In this document: positions 1 through 11,593 of the stretch, in pieces
Position numbering within the stretch: the first letter of the stretch is position 1
Layout: each line of letters opens with the position of its first letter
From: Cololabis saira
Taxonomy: Eukaryota > Chordata > Actinopteri > Beloniformes > Belonidae
Assembly: GCF_033807715.1 (NCBI RefSeq)
Contig: NC_084599.1
Span: 15,040,625 to 15,104,624, forward strand
Length of the DNA stretch: 64,000 nt
Reading direction: 5' to 3'
Translations under genes and position numbers: made by a program
Notes under the pieces: generated by a model
Seen by the model: the letters and a program-made list of their open reading frames with translations, nothing else
What the model was told of the DNA's origin: nothing
The model's database searches: none

Positions 1-2098
1 TAAACAGAGTAAAAAGTTAGCATATTACATTATCCTGTGACCTGAATTTCACATTTTAATTCCATGTGTGCATAAAAAAAACCCAAATAATAATGCTGCT
101 CAGCTGATAATTGTGATGTACGGCTGTGTGAAAGCTCCAAGCTCTGACAAACATCAATAAATTTCAATCAGAGGAGGCGCCTGCAAGGTGACCCGACTAT
201 TAATCCATATATGGATAAGTACCAGAGCTTTCTCACTAACCTCCTATGAATTCAAACGCATCGCTTCTTTGACTATCTGCAACAACCACAACCAAAGCAC
301 CAATGAGAGGGTTTTATTCAAATAATAATGGACAAATATAAACCGGTAAACTTTAATGATTAACTTTGTCTCATAATCTCGACTGGTCCTCGCCCTCTTC
401 ACAGTTTTCCAGAATAACGCTATAATTGACAAAGGTTTGGCACGGTTTATCAGTCTGGAGTTAAGTGGGGGGGGCAAATAAGATGTGGACAAATACAAAT
501 CACCATTCATCACACATGGTGCTGTAAATAAACCACACTGTCCACATAACCGTTTAGTAACAGTCAGATTATTGCTAATCAATTATCTGCTCGGTCTAAG
601 TCAAGATGTATGCTATAGTTAGGTGGCTTCTTCGCTAACATGTTACCTAAGGACATTAGTGAGTCAGTGATTAACCCACTCACAAAAACGAAAAAGCAAA
701 AGCCTCACAGAACTGCTTTTCACATTGTTAATTGCAATGAGAAAACATAAAAACATAAAAAATATTTTCATGTATACTCGTGTTACATTTGGGATAATAC
801 TTGACTTACTTGACTTAAGCCCTTTGCTCCTCTAGGGTGCATAGGCCGTTGACAAATGTCCTCCACTTCACTTGGCTTTTAGCTATTCTTTCGAGATTTC
901 CACAGTTGAGCCCGCGATTGGGATAAAAAATGCAATGTGTGTGAAAAACTGAGTCCCCCCTATGATTTAATGACTGTTTTGTTAAGTTGTTTTTCTTTAT
1001 TTTCTCATCAATAAAATAACTCGCATTGTGTAGAAGAATTCTGACCAACTCTTTTTACACAGATTCAAGTAAAGGTTTTCAGGAATTTAATTAAGCACAG
1101 CCCTCTTAAGGTCTCGTCACTGCATTTCAATCAAACTTCATCACATCTGACTGCAGAATTCATTGATATACAGATGAGTTATTGGTCAGCTCATTGATTA
1201 TAAAATTCCCAAGTGCTGTGGCCTAAATCTTCACACCTTCGTCACTGTACCTGACAGGTGGTAGGAGGTGTTGGTGCTACGATGCCGTGTTTCATCTCAT
1301 CTGCATTAAGGCCAAACTTCTGTTTGCTGTAATATGTTCAAAGGATCTTGTTCAGAGATGATGCAGTTTGTTCAGATGCAACTTTGCAAACTTAAGCTGG
1401 CAACATTCTTTCAAAGAAGGTATATTTGGTCAGTGTTTTTCACACTGTAACATCCTACCTGAGGCTTAGATATAGCGCTGACCTCAGAGGGGATCTTTTC
1501 AACGAAACTGTAAAATCGTCTGCAGTTATGAATAATCTTTCTCAGTGGAGGACGATGAACTCCACAAATGTTTATAAGTAATTTTACAACCATTCCCTGG
1601 TTGATGAGGAGCAACATTCTCTTCTCTAAGATAAACACTGATGTCTTTCCTTCTTGGGATTGTGTTAATGCATCTGGATGCTTCAAAGTAACAAACTACC
1701 CAGCCGACAACTGCATGTGGGCTCATCTGAGATCAGACATGGGACGCCCTATGGGATTGTCCCTGGTTGTACGTCAGCCCCTTGTGAATTGCCCTCCTGG
1801 GTTCATTTATGTGGGACCTGGGAAGGACAAAATATTTTGTGTTCATGCCCATTTATTACCGTGTAGTTACTTGACCATAACCACTGTGAGCAATTTCCAT
1901 GAAATCTTCCTGAGGCGGTAAGGCCGCACATACTGTAGTTTTTCACACACCACTTCTGCATTTCTGACTTAGTTTCTGTCAAATAGTTGATGACTTGCTG
2001 TAATATGTTTAACATCTGAGGCTGTACTCCCTCAGTTTTAAGACCTGAGTTTCACATGTTGCTCTTCTCTGTTTATTCCACAGACACAACTGGACGCC
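1..2098. other. Upstream AT-rich sequence, no gene recognised
   Basis: No convincing coding exon is visible here. The short open frames lack splice context and family resemblance. About 1525-1690 shares phrases with about 22645-22740 (the same short motif around a TTATGAATAATCTTTCTCAG core), so it looks like a fragment of an unnamed dispersed repeat. A pyrimidine-rich acceptor ending in CAG lies just before the ATG of the next gene, so that gene probably has a 5' noncoding exon in this stretch or further left, but I cannot place it. Confidence 0.4.
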
Positions 2099-3313
2099 AT
2101 GAAGTTAAACAGGCTCCATGCTGCCACGATGGCGCCCACCCCGAAGACAAGAGAGGAGAAGGGGGAGGTCAGGCCTCATCTCCGACCTCGTCGTCAGTCC
2201 GCGGACGACCGAACCAAGACGTCCATTCAGGAGAGCCGCATCACCACCATCCCTGAGATAACAGAGTCGTTTGAGAAGAGGCTCATCCTCGACGATAACA
2301 ACATCACGTCACTGGTGAGCACCAGTGTTATAAAGCCGCAGTATCATAAAATGTAACAAGTTTTTATAGACTTTCTTCAACAAGTTAGGATAACAAATTA
2401 TGCACTTAAATGTCAGCAAGGTGAGTTTTGGTGTGCTCTGTCTTTCTTATAAAACAGGTATTATGAAGCTCTTAAAGATTAAAGGGCACTTAGCGAGTAT
2501 TAAAAGGTGCGTAACCTTAATGTACAGACAGGATAACAGGCAGGGGGCCTACCCAGAATACTGGGTTACTTAATCTTATTCCTGGTCTTTGATAACAGGG
2601 TGAGGTTTTTCACACCACTGAGGTCATTCCCATAGTGCACCACTGTGTTAGATTTTTGATGCATCCTAAACAACCTCTCAGAGGAAGGTATTACAAAAAA
2701 ATGAGTAAATTCTTTCCATGTTTTTGTAAATTTACCACATTTCCTACAAGGTCCTGCTTACTTAAAAATGGTGAGGTATAAAAATACAGTTAACCATGGA
2801 AAATGAAAGGTCGTAAAGCGCGGTTCAAGAGCCGTTTCCTTTGTTGGCGTGGAGATGGCACAGATAAACTTGACACGAGCCAGTGCTCTTGAAAGCTCTT
2901 TGTAAGTTCACCACATCACGCACACATGATAATAATAAAGCTCTGAAAAAGAGTCAAAAGGGAGCTGAAGATCTTAAATTTGAGAGCTATAATTTCTATT
3001 TCACAATAAATGCACAATAATTGTTACTTATAAATTGTTGTTTACAGTAAGTAACACACAGACGACCCTGTCCCTGCCCCAGAAGACACAACATTTATTT
3101 GAACACCTCTGCTGTTATACTGGTTTTTGGCATTTTTTAAATGGTCTCTGTACGTTTTCAGTTAAATCTATTTATTTAAAAGGGAAATACTCGTATTGAG
3201 TATAAATTTGAATGTAATATTTTGCCATTTTAGTTTTTTTCCCCCCACAGATATTTGTAGCTCATTCATGTTTTTTTTTCTTAACTAATTTACCAGATCA
3301 GACTAAATCAGAC

Positions 3314-3347
<34 letters not shown>

Positions 3348-4816
3348 CAGTATTAGTACTGTAAATCCCAGAGAAGCTTATTACCTGGTTCCAGACTTAA
3401 AATATCTCCTGGTCACAAGAAAAACAAAACAAACCCTGTTTCTGTTTTCTAGAATACCGACAGCAAGCTGTGCCTGATCTGTCACGAAGACATGTGTAGG
3501 AGCGGGGGCGGCGTCCAGGAGCTCCATTGTACACACCGCTTCCACAAAGAGGTGAGCAGCTTGAACAGTTTAGATCAGTAGCATGTGTTCTCTCTCACCC
3601 CAGCATGCCAGGCATCTGATCACCGGTGCATGGAGGCAGCTCATTCCCGGACATGCATGATGTGATCTGGTATGAAAACAGTAGGCAGAACACTACAGTT
3701 CCCCCGTGGAGGCATGGAGCAGCTTAACCACCTGTGTCCCTCTCCCCCCACTTACTGATATGATGTCTCCCTTTGGTGGGCACTGAAGGTGGCAAAGAAA
3801 TTAGAGGAGAGTCTGCGTCGCAGGAGCAGTGAAGCAGAAGCTTGTCAGGCCAGGAAGCCGACAAATGAAAGGAGGAATTCGGCAGATGGACCGATTTCCT
3901 TGGAGAAGAAGCCGCACACATTCTTTCGCCAGCTTTCCCTGCGAAGACGTCGCTGATATCATTCTGCAGAAAGGGGAACGAGTCTACTTTGGAAATTATG
4001 AAGACTTTCCCTCTTTGGCAGAAAAGGAGGATTCCACCCAAGACGTCTGTTGCCTTGTGGTGTTTTTAAATCCAAAGATTTAAAACCTATATTGACCTAT
4101 ATTTCTAAATTTCTGCAGACTGTCCCGCTGGGTCCCACTTTTGGGGTCTTTGCAAATCTATTCTTTTCAGAGTCAAAGGCAAATTTTGGAGGAATAGTGA
4201 ATACCAAATTCATTAATGAGAGCATTTGAAATGTCCAAAGACTTACTGTTTTGTTGTAATTTAAATTCCTATAAACATATAACTGTTACAAGTTTATAAA
4301 TCTAAGATAGGGTCTAAGTCAAGTTCCCTCCACATATAAACATGTATTTTCCTGCAGCCAACGATGTATTCTCTGTGTATCACTAGTTTTATTAAAGACA
4401 TGTATAAAATATATGAATTATTTGCTTCAGTGGTTATGTATATATATGATGATTCATTCTTTGTTACAATGTGACAAGAATCAATCTTTAGACTACTGTC
4501 TTTAAATTTAACTTATTTTAGGAATTACCTGCTTCATAACTTCTTAAATGCAGGAAACTGTTTGTTACCGTAGGTCAGCATGTGTGAAATTATATCCTGG
4601 CATCTGTGTAAATAATCAATACCTGTAGAAATAATGAACATTTGGATAAAAAAAAAAAAAAAAAGATTCTGGAGAAGGAATAATAATGTGTTGCATAATG
4701 TGTTTCAGTGCATGGAGCAGTGGCTGTGGAAGAAACAGACGTGTCCCACATGCCGTGTCCACGTATCCATGATAAAGCCCCTTTACTGGTCTTCGTCCCG
4801 GACCACTGTCCCATGA
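2099..4816 (+). CDS. Small RING-H2 finger protein (probable E3 ubiquitin ligase), three coding exons
   Basis: Exons 2099-2314, 3453-3551 and 4709-4816 sum to 423 nt, or 140 aa plus stop. All internal junctions are GT-AG and phase 0. Residues 1-72 are basic and polar (MKLNRLHAATMAPTPK start) with no recognised domain. Residues about 79-121 form a RING-H2: CLIC, then C-x-H-x2-H-x2-C-x10-C-x2-C (ELHCTHRFHKEC, then CPTC), with all eight zinc ligands present. The aromatic residue in EQWLW and the Pro in CPTC are where RINGs normally contact an E2. Family knowledge therefore suggests ubiquitin-ligase activity; the substrate is unknown. The ATG at 2099 is chosen because it follows a good splice acceptor (about 2083) and opens the frame that splices through. 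The second RING half is in the last exon. I do not recognise the orthologue; the RING resembles the TTC3/DZIP3 type only in general form. Confidence 0.75.
2315..3452 (+). other. Intron 1 of the RING-H2 gene
   Basis: AT-rich intron with a (TTA)n microsatellite at about 3313-3346 and otherwise unremarkable sequence. The donor follows the codon for Leu at 2312-2314, and the acceptor TTTTCTAG ends at 3452. Confidence 0.6.
3313..3346. repeat. (TTA)n microsatellite
   Basis: About 11 uninterrupted TTA/ATT units inside intron 1 of the RING-H2 gene. Confidence 0.9.
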
Positions 4817-7757
4817 TGGCCCTGCACTTGCAATGCCTGCATGCTCGTGTGGCCCACCCGGCCCAAAGACCTCCACCACCCCTCCGTTCCTCAGTCCTTC
4901 TGCATGAAAAACCCATGCTCGATCGCTCCCTGTCAGTGGAGAGGCCTGGATGCTGGATGCTGGTTAACAGACAGCTGTGTACTGGTGGTATCTCACGCTG
5001 ATTGTTTATAAAATATTCAGTTTTACGCTGTAAATTATTGCCCTATAAGAAATGCTTTGTTTTTCTCTTTATTTTTTGTTACAGATTAAAAAACAAATGC
5101 AAAAAAAAAAATCTGATTACTTTTGAAAAGTTGTACCTGGGTAGAGAATGAAACTAACATATAAACCATGACCATCATGCTGTCCTCGGTTCAGGACGTT
5201 TCTGAGAAAACACTGAATTTTGGGCTGATGCCACAGTGCCTGAAGAAAAGTGTTTTCCTGGATGAGTGTTCACAGCATGGGTGGGGTCGGAAGAGGCCCA
5301 GTGATGGACCAGAGCGGTGACCGCACATTTCACATCAGCTCTGATGGTTACTCCAAGTTCTCCGTAGTTGAGGGGGAAAGGAACAAAACACATATCGTGA
5401 AATCAAATTTTACTGATGTAAAACAGTTCGGAGTATCTGAACATTCAAAGAGATTGTGGCAGGTTGTCATTAAGAAATTAATCCTTATCTTGCTCCATTT
5501 AACATCAGATTTGCCTGTACCACCTTCCTTTCTTACGTCTGCTTTTGTTGCTCGCCACAAAAGCAGCGCCGGGTTGGATGTCAGCTGATACTCCTGTCTG
5601 TTGTTGTACATCTAATCCAGAATATACTTGGGTCCTGGAAACATGCGCAGAGACACTACCACAAAGACGGGTCTGACCATCCTGTTGGGTGTTTGTCTGT
5701 GAACAGACTTTGACAACACGACAGTGTAAGCTTCAGCATCACAGCGAGTATAATCTCTCGGCGAGCTCTTCAACAATTTTGCATGCGAAGGTTTTGCATG
5801 TGAGTCGACAGTCATCTGGACGCTGATACGTTTTTAAACATCTCTCTTGTTGTTCTCCACTGCCAAGCGAGAGGTTTACAGTGTATACTCGGTCTGAGAA
5901 AGTCGGACTGCTGTATACTGTATAACCAATGTTTACCCGACATCGTATTATACATATATGGTTTTATTTTGTAGCTACTGACTTGTAGATGATTCTCATT
6001 TATTATTATTTCATATTAACCATTTCTCTATCTATTCTCATCTATTCTCAACTCATTTACTAACTGAGAAATGGTGATAATCTACTGTGACTTAAATTTG
6101 CCTGTTTACGCTGCAAAAAAAGGTGTACAAAGATTGTCACGTTGAATAATTTGTCCTACATTTTAAACCAACAATGCTTTGCTCAAACAGATCAAGTGAC
6201 GCAGCATCAGCCTCCATGTTTTCTTTCCTCTTTGAGACCAAAAGCACAACACTGTTTTCCTGTGGCCGTTAAGGTCTTGCACTTTTGAAATAAAAGCACT
6301 CTGATGTGACACACCCTTGCAAAACCTGGTTTTGTTTGCTTTTTTACATCAGATTTGTCAGAACATGTCATTTGCAGAAGTTGTATCATTTTGTTGTCCT
6401 GATAGCATCCAGATAATAACACTGTAGCCCCTAAAAGTAAAAGCTGATAATGCAATCAAAGCATTATAATCAAATAAAAGCACTGCCAAAGGTGGCTTTT
6501 CTCAAGCCAGACAGCTGGAATTTGCAAGAAAAGCAAAAACATTACAAAATAATATGAACTTTGGCCCCTTGCCATTTCCGTGTGCCAGTATGAGCGATAC
6601 CACAGAGCCTCCACAGACACATCTGATGTAGTGCTTTACAAGTGGTGTGTCTTATTCAACTAAGTGTACTTTGATTTGAGTAGATTATTCACAAATACAG
6701 GAAGTATTGCTAATTCACTGCTGCAATCATTGCTACAACGTTATTGTGTGAATAATAAAAGTGCAATAAACTGATGCAACTTCTGTAAATGTCATCCTAC
6801 CATTGCAAAAATGACCCACTTCTTCCTATTCAGTGAGAACCAAAGCCTGCCCTTGCAGTCACCAGGTAAGAAGCATCAAAACGCTGGGACACAACTAGGA
6901 CAAACAGCAGTGCAGACTAACATTCACTCCTACAGGTGGTTTAAAAGCCCCAAACAACCCAACATGCGTATTAGTTGTGCGCTAAACACAACAACAAAAT
7001 GCAAATTACACAAAGAAAGCCACTAACCAAGAAGCTTGTTGCAGTGAGGCACTACCTAGAGACAAGCACAGCAAAGTTTTGATAAATCATGAGGCAGAAA
7101 CTGTAGATAAAGCAGAGACATGACTACTGGACAGTGAATGCTTTTTTGTTTTTACAGTCTGCATAGTGCATAGATGCTGCCAAAACTGCAGTTTCATGGG
7201 TGGACTTAGTTATGTCTGGACTGAGCCTCGCCCCTGGAGTCACTTATGCTTCCGGTATTTCAGCTGGTGCACAGTAGGGTTAATCTTGTCAAAGCAAATG
7301 ATATTGGTGTCAAAACTGTCCCAATTACCTTTGGGCCATTTAAACTAAAGAAGTTACCGAGCTCTTCTTTTTTTTTATAGACATGTAATTTCTCACAGAT
7401 TGAAAAATAAAATATTACTGAAGAAACAGTGTTGTGAAAAGTCTGGCACTTGTTGTTTAATTGGGGTTAGAAGGGACCTATTATGGCATCTAATACCTAT
7501 TTTAAACAGGCCTTGAATGTCTTTAAAGAAAGAAAGCTTCCCTTAGTACTCCCACAATGGGGAAATTCTTTCTCTGCATTTAACCCATTTTCTAGTTGAA
7601 CTAGTAGCAGTGGTCTGCCATGCAATGGCACGGCGCCCAGGGAGCAGTAAGGGTTAAGGGCCTTGCTCAGGGTGGTTGACTTTTGGTTGCAATCCAGGGT
7701 CCTCCAGACTCCAGCCCTCCTCTGCAACCACTAGGCCACCCCCACTAAAATGTTGTC
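4817..7757. other. 3' flank of the RING gene and intergenic spacer
   Basis: The first few hundred bases are presumably 3' UTR; no canonical AATAAA stands out close to the stop. Open frames at 5250-5588 (+) and 5612-5815 (-) have no family resemblance or splice context. About 7560-7740 is a dispersed repeat fragment: its phrase 'ggttaagggccttgctcaggg ... ccactaggcca' recurs in variant form at about 58400-58510. Confidence 0.4.
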
Positions 7758-7830
7758 AGGCCCCAGCGAGATTTGAACTCGCGACCCCTGGTTTACAAGA
7801 CCAGTGCTCTAACCCCTGAGCTATGGAGCC
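7758..7830 (-). tRNA. tRNA-Thr-TGT: tRNA-Thr (anticodon TGT)
   Basis: Read on the minus strand, this 73-nt stretch begins GGCTCCATAGCTCAG and ends TCGCTGGGGCCT. The acceptor stem pairs GGCTCCA with TGGGGCC, with a discriminator T. The A box (TAGCTCAGGGGTTAGAG) and B box (GAGTTCAAATCTC) are intact, and the anticodon loop CTTGTAA carries TGT. There is no intron. A TTTT terminator lies 8-11 nt downstream on the minus strand (7747-7750 as AAAA on +). It matches the vertebrate tRNA-Thr(TGT) sequence as I recall it, so it is probably a functional gene rather than a SINE head. Sequence on both sides is repeat-derived. Confidence 0.93.
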
Positions 7831-8012
7831 TGGGCTCCAACAAACAAAAACAATCTTTTTCTCTTCCCATTCTCTAACCTCATTATCTATGCAGGATTCT
7901 GAGTGGGCGGGGAGGATATGATAATGAGGCACTGTGCTGATTGGCTTCCTGAATGACGCGATACACCGCTATGAAAAAATGGGGGAAGCTCCGGCGGAGT
8001 TAGTGGGCGTGT

Positions 8013-8539
8013 GGTGCGTCCGAAATGCCATACTAAACAGTATATACTAAAAAGTATACTTAAATTCGGCACACTTTTAGTAAATATCAGTAAATATCAG
8101 TAGTATTCATTCATTCGGACGTACTATTAAGAGCGCACACGTCACTTCCTGCCGTTGGGAGGAAGTGACGTGTCACAGCAGCAGTAGCAGTGAACCGCTC
8201 CGCTATTTCCCGTTTATCCTGGCCGAAACAAGATGACATTATATAATATTATTATATACGAATATTATAATATTAATATTATATAATAATATTATTATAC
8301 TTTATATTATACTTATGACATACGTATCACTTAGCAACCAAACATCGCTGCATTGCATTGTTTCTGCTTAGCTAGTGTCCATCAATCCACACTAATAAAT
8401 TTATCCGGGATGAGTATGGATAGTGCATACTATTACCGTAGTAGGCTACGCACTATTGTACTAATGTTTCGGACCCACTAAAAAATCTCACTGTTTTTGC
8501 TACTTATTAGGGTGGAAGTATGGAATTTGGGACGCAGCC
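8013..8539. mobile_element. Non-autonomous DNA element with imperfect terminal inverted repeats
   Basis: The left end (GGTGCGTCCGAAATGCCATA) and the inverted right end (GGCTGCGTCCCAAATTCCAT) match over about 22 bp. The interior is TA-rich (ATATTATA tract around 8240-8300) with no coding capacity. I could not find a clean target-site duplication, so the superfamily is uncertain. A 14-bp perfect hairpin lies inside at 8137-8173. Confidence 0.6.
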
Positions 8540-8938
8540 GTGGTTTCACGCATCGGAGGCCAACCTATGTAAATCACATTTTCGTTACGTAACGACGGGA
8601 GCAGAATCTGAACAGCTCGTAGATCCACATCACACTGGACGGCTCATCCGGGCGGCTGTACAGACACTGCAGAATTTGGTTGCTTTCCTCCTTCTCTGAG
8701 TTGGCAGGCTGAGGGGGGACCACTTTAGATATGTTAAGAAAAAACGTGTTTTTCATAATAGGTCCCCTTTAAAACTATAGTTTTCAGTCTCTTTATGGAG
8801 ATTAACACACACACTGATAATATCAGTTATGCTGTTTTTTTCTTCTTTCAAATAATCAGCAGTTGCACAGAATACACAGGCACGATGATCAGAACCGTGA
8901 TAGGTTAAAGAGAGTGTTTTAAGAGAGACAAGTCATTT

Positions 8939-9665
8939 ACAATAAGCAGAGGTGTCAATTAACAAAGTACAAATACTTCGTTACCTTACTTAAGTAGAAA
9001 TTTTGGTTATCTATACCTCACTGGAGTAATTAATTTTCAGACGACTTTTTACTTTTACTCCTTACATTTTCACGCAATTATCTGTACTTTTTACTCCTTA
9101 CATTTTAAAAACAGCCTGGTTACTCTATTTCATTTCGGCCTTTAAAAAAAGACTATCCAGTTAAATTGCTCCATCTGGATAGAGTGAATTTGGTTGTGGT
9201 TGTTTCAGATGTTCTTGTCCAGTTTTGTTCTTACATCCGTTCCCTCAGATTCCTGCAACTAAACTTGGATGTACATTCCAATAAACATTAGGATAAATGA
9301 TAACATGCCTCTGAAGTTTGACTTTTTGCACCATTACAATACTTATAGGCAACTAGTCATCATATCTGCTGCTCTCTGAAACACATGTTAATGCTCAATA
9401 GTACACATATATGGTTCTTTAATATATTTTCATTATACTAAGATGCATTCATTTTCAATGGCTTTTGTCCTTAATGGCTTTTTCTCCCTTACATTACTTT
9501 TACTTTTATACTTTAAGTAGTTTTGAAACCAGTACTTTTATACTTTTACTTGAGTAAAAAACTTGAGTCGATACTTCAACTTCTACAGGAGTCTTTTTAA
9601 ACTCTAGTATCTATACTTCTACCTGAGTAATGAATGTGAATACTTTTGACACCTCTGACAATAAG
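8939..9665 (+). mobile_element. hAT-type non-autonomous transposon, copy 1 (element 8947-9657)
   Basis: The element starts CAGAGGTGTCAA and ends TTGACACCTCTG. It is flanked by a perfect 8-bp direct repeat ACAATAAG at 8939-8946 and 9658-9665. An 8-bp duplication plus CAG...CTG ends identifies the hAT superfamily. The 711-bp interior has no transposase frame. Copies 2 (25274-25986, reversed) and 3 (62137-62844, same orientation) are nearly identical, which implies recent spread. It sits in the spacer upstream of the tmem45b promoter. Confidence 0.93.
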
Positions 9666-9705
9666 TCTTTAATTGTTTTAGGACACTGTACTGCTGAGCT
9701 CACAA

Positions 9706-9823
9706 AGCCTAAATTATGGTCCCGCGTTAAATCGACGCAGAGCCTACGCCGTACGGTGCGCGTCGTCGCGTACCCTACGGCGTAGGCCCTGCGTTGGTGT
9801 AACGCGGAACCATAAACCAGCCT
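9706..9823. mobile_element. CpG-rich palindromic (foldback) element, copy 1
   Basis: About 118 bp, with left end AGCCTAAATTATGG and right end CCATAAACCAGCCT. The interior is self-complementary and CpG-dense (GACGCAGAGCCTACGCCGTA, answered by TACGGCGTAGGCCCTGCGTT). It belongs to the same family as 19479-19612 and 43451-43567 and has no coding capacity. It abuts the GC-rich promoter region of tmem45b. The family resembles common teleost MITEs; the superfamily is not determined because no clean target duplication is seen. Confidence 0.8.
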
Positions 9824-10396
9824 CAACTTTCCCCACTGTGTGTGAAAGTTTTGCGGTAGAGAGGGCTGGTGGAGGGATGGACGAGGCTCCTGCCTCCCGT
9901 CAGCCGCAGCTACGTGCCGGGCCGTGTGTCCCGAGGCGGACCGGCCGCTGGCACCTCGGAAAGTAACGGTTTCCTGTGAGGAGGGATGAGCCGGACCGAG
10001 CCGAGCCGAGCCGGGCGGAGTGAAACTGCACACGTGGACACCTGAAACGGACGTGAGCCCCAGCCAATCACGGGACGCGCTTGTGACGCCACCTCACCCC
10101 GTCATCCAATCAGATCGCGTATCTGGGGGAGAGGGGCGGGCCAGCTGTAAAGCGCTGGTGGGGGAGAATGGGGTGAAAAAAGGGCTTGTGAAACGGATCT
10201 GGCTTTGAAGGCTGCTGGCAGGACTGCAGATGTTTACTTTGTGTCGCGCGGAGGAAGAGAGGAGACATCCCTCTACTTTCACACAGGGAAAGCTATTTGT
10301 GTGATGGGAAAAAGGGAAACAATTTGATTTTTCTTTTTAAATATAGATCCAACTACTTTTTCCATCTCTAGAGTCTCCAGAGACAATCCCACTTGG
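9824..10396 (+). promoter_or_regulatory. CpG-island promoter and probable 5' noncoding exon of tmem45b
   Basis: GC-rich sequence with repeated CCGAGC motifs at about 9995-10015, CCAAT boxes at about 10063 and 10106, and a GC box GGGGCGGG at 10133-10140. There is no TATA box. A strong donor (TTGG|GTAAGA) follows 10396, so a noncoding first exon probably starts somewhere between 10150 and 10300 and splices to an exon containing the ATG at 12088 (acceptor CAG about 10 bp before that ATG). The start site itself is inferred. Confidence 0.6.
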
Positions 10397-11519
10397 GTAA
10401 GACCCCCCTTTTTTCCCCTCTTAAAGTCACGGTTTTAGTTTTAAGTTTTAATTACGTCTTTAAACCATTACAATTGTTGGCTTTTGTTCCTCACTAAAAA
10501 ATGTTAATAATAGATTTTGCAGACTGGAGCATAAAAATCTCTCAGATGTCTTCACATCGATGTTTTCTCCCTGTACAATCAGACAGCAACTTTGTTCATG
10601 AAAATGTATTTTAATGGCTACATGTATACTGCTTAATAAATACACTTTAATATAAACTGACCACGAATTAAGTCAAATTTCTGCCTGAAGCATATGTGAT
10701 GTAAAACAAAAGAAAACATAAAGCAAACAGCTTTTTCATGCATTGCTGTTATTTTATTTCATGAGGCCCAGGGGCCTTGTAATCTGGCTTCATATACATT
10801 TTGGGTCCTCTACGGCCCTGTTTCATGTAAAATATAAACAAAGATAGGTAATTTTCTTTAGAAAAGGAACATCGATAAGTTGACGTACAAAACAGAAAGT
10901 AATTATATTTCAGAAAAATACTTGAGTGAATGTTATTTTCACTGAGCAGTGTAAAAATGATTGTGGCGTGTGGTATCTGGAAGCTGGATGGTGCAGATGT
11001 TGTTGCATTTGGGAGTAAATAGGCGACTGATGAGTCTACCAGGGGCACCGGAGTGACCTGAGGAAGGGAATGACCGGCATGTCTGCTCAAGTGTTTGCTG
11101 AAGTGTTTTCCTCCCTCGGAGCGGCTGTCTCACTCAAAGATGAGCTCAGTTTAACATCTCAAACAATCTGTTTGAATTGAGTGCCCTCCTTCAAACGGGC
11201 CCTCTTGTTGCCGGGTAGAAACCCCTCGTGTGATTTCCATCTCAAAAGAGGGCACAGCCGTGCACCTTGTTCTTATTCTGTGGCTGCTGTTGATGTCACA
11301 CTTTCCAGAGTATAATATATTTATGATGTTTGAGGAGGCTGTGGTCAAACATGTTTATTTACACTGTATTTCCACCGGACCCATCAGGAGTGTACACAGT
11401 GATCAAACAAAATTACACATCCACACTGAGTTTCAGACAGCAGCGTACTTTATCTGGATGATTTGCATTTTATTGGGAGGCGTCCTGGTTTTCTCGTGAG
11501 GGCACGAAAGTGTAGACAT

Positions 11520-11593
11520 AAACAGTAGGTAATGATTGCATGGCCTTTACTGCTATACAGTAGTAAAGGCCATGCAATAATTACCCACTGTTT
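11520..11593. other. Near-perfect 32-bp inverted repeat (hairpin) in the tmem45b 5' intron
   Basis: The 5' arm 11520-11551 and 3' arm 11562-11593 pair over 32 bp with two mismatches, across a 10-nt loop (11552-11561). The arm cores are GCATGGCCTTTACT and AGTAAAGGCCATGC. No target-site duplication or known MITE end is seen. As RNA from either strand it would fold into a stable pre-miRNA-sized hairpin, although it is more perfectly paired than most animal pre-miRNAs. Confidence 0.75.

Noticed and set aside
3829..4083. 84-codon frame in RING-gene intron 2
   Set aside because: It is in another frame from the better-supported 3789-3956 reading and has no family resemblance.
5250..5815. Open frames after the RING gene
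   Set aside because: No splice sites, domain or second exon could be linked to them.
9611..10033. 140-codon minus-strand frame over the tmem45b CpG island
   Set aside because: It spans the end of a hAT element, the foldback element and the island; composition-driven, no family resemblance.
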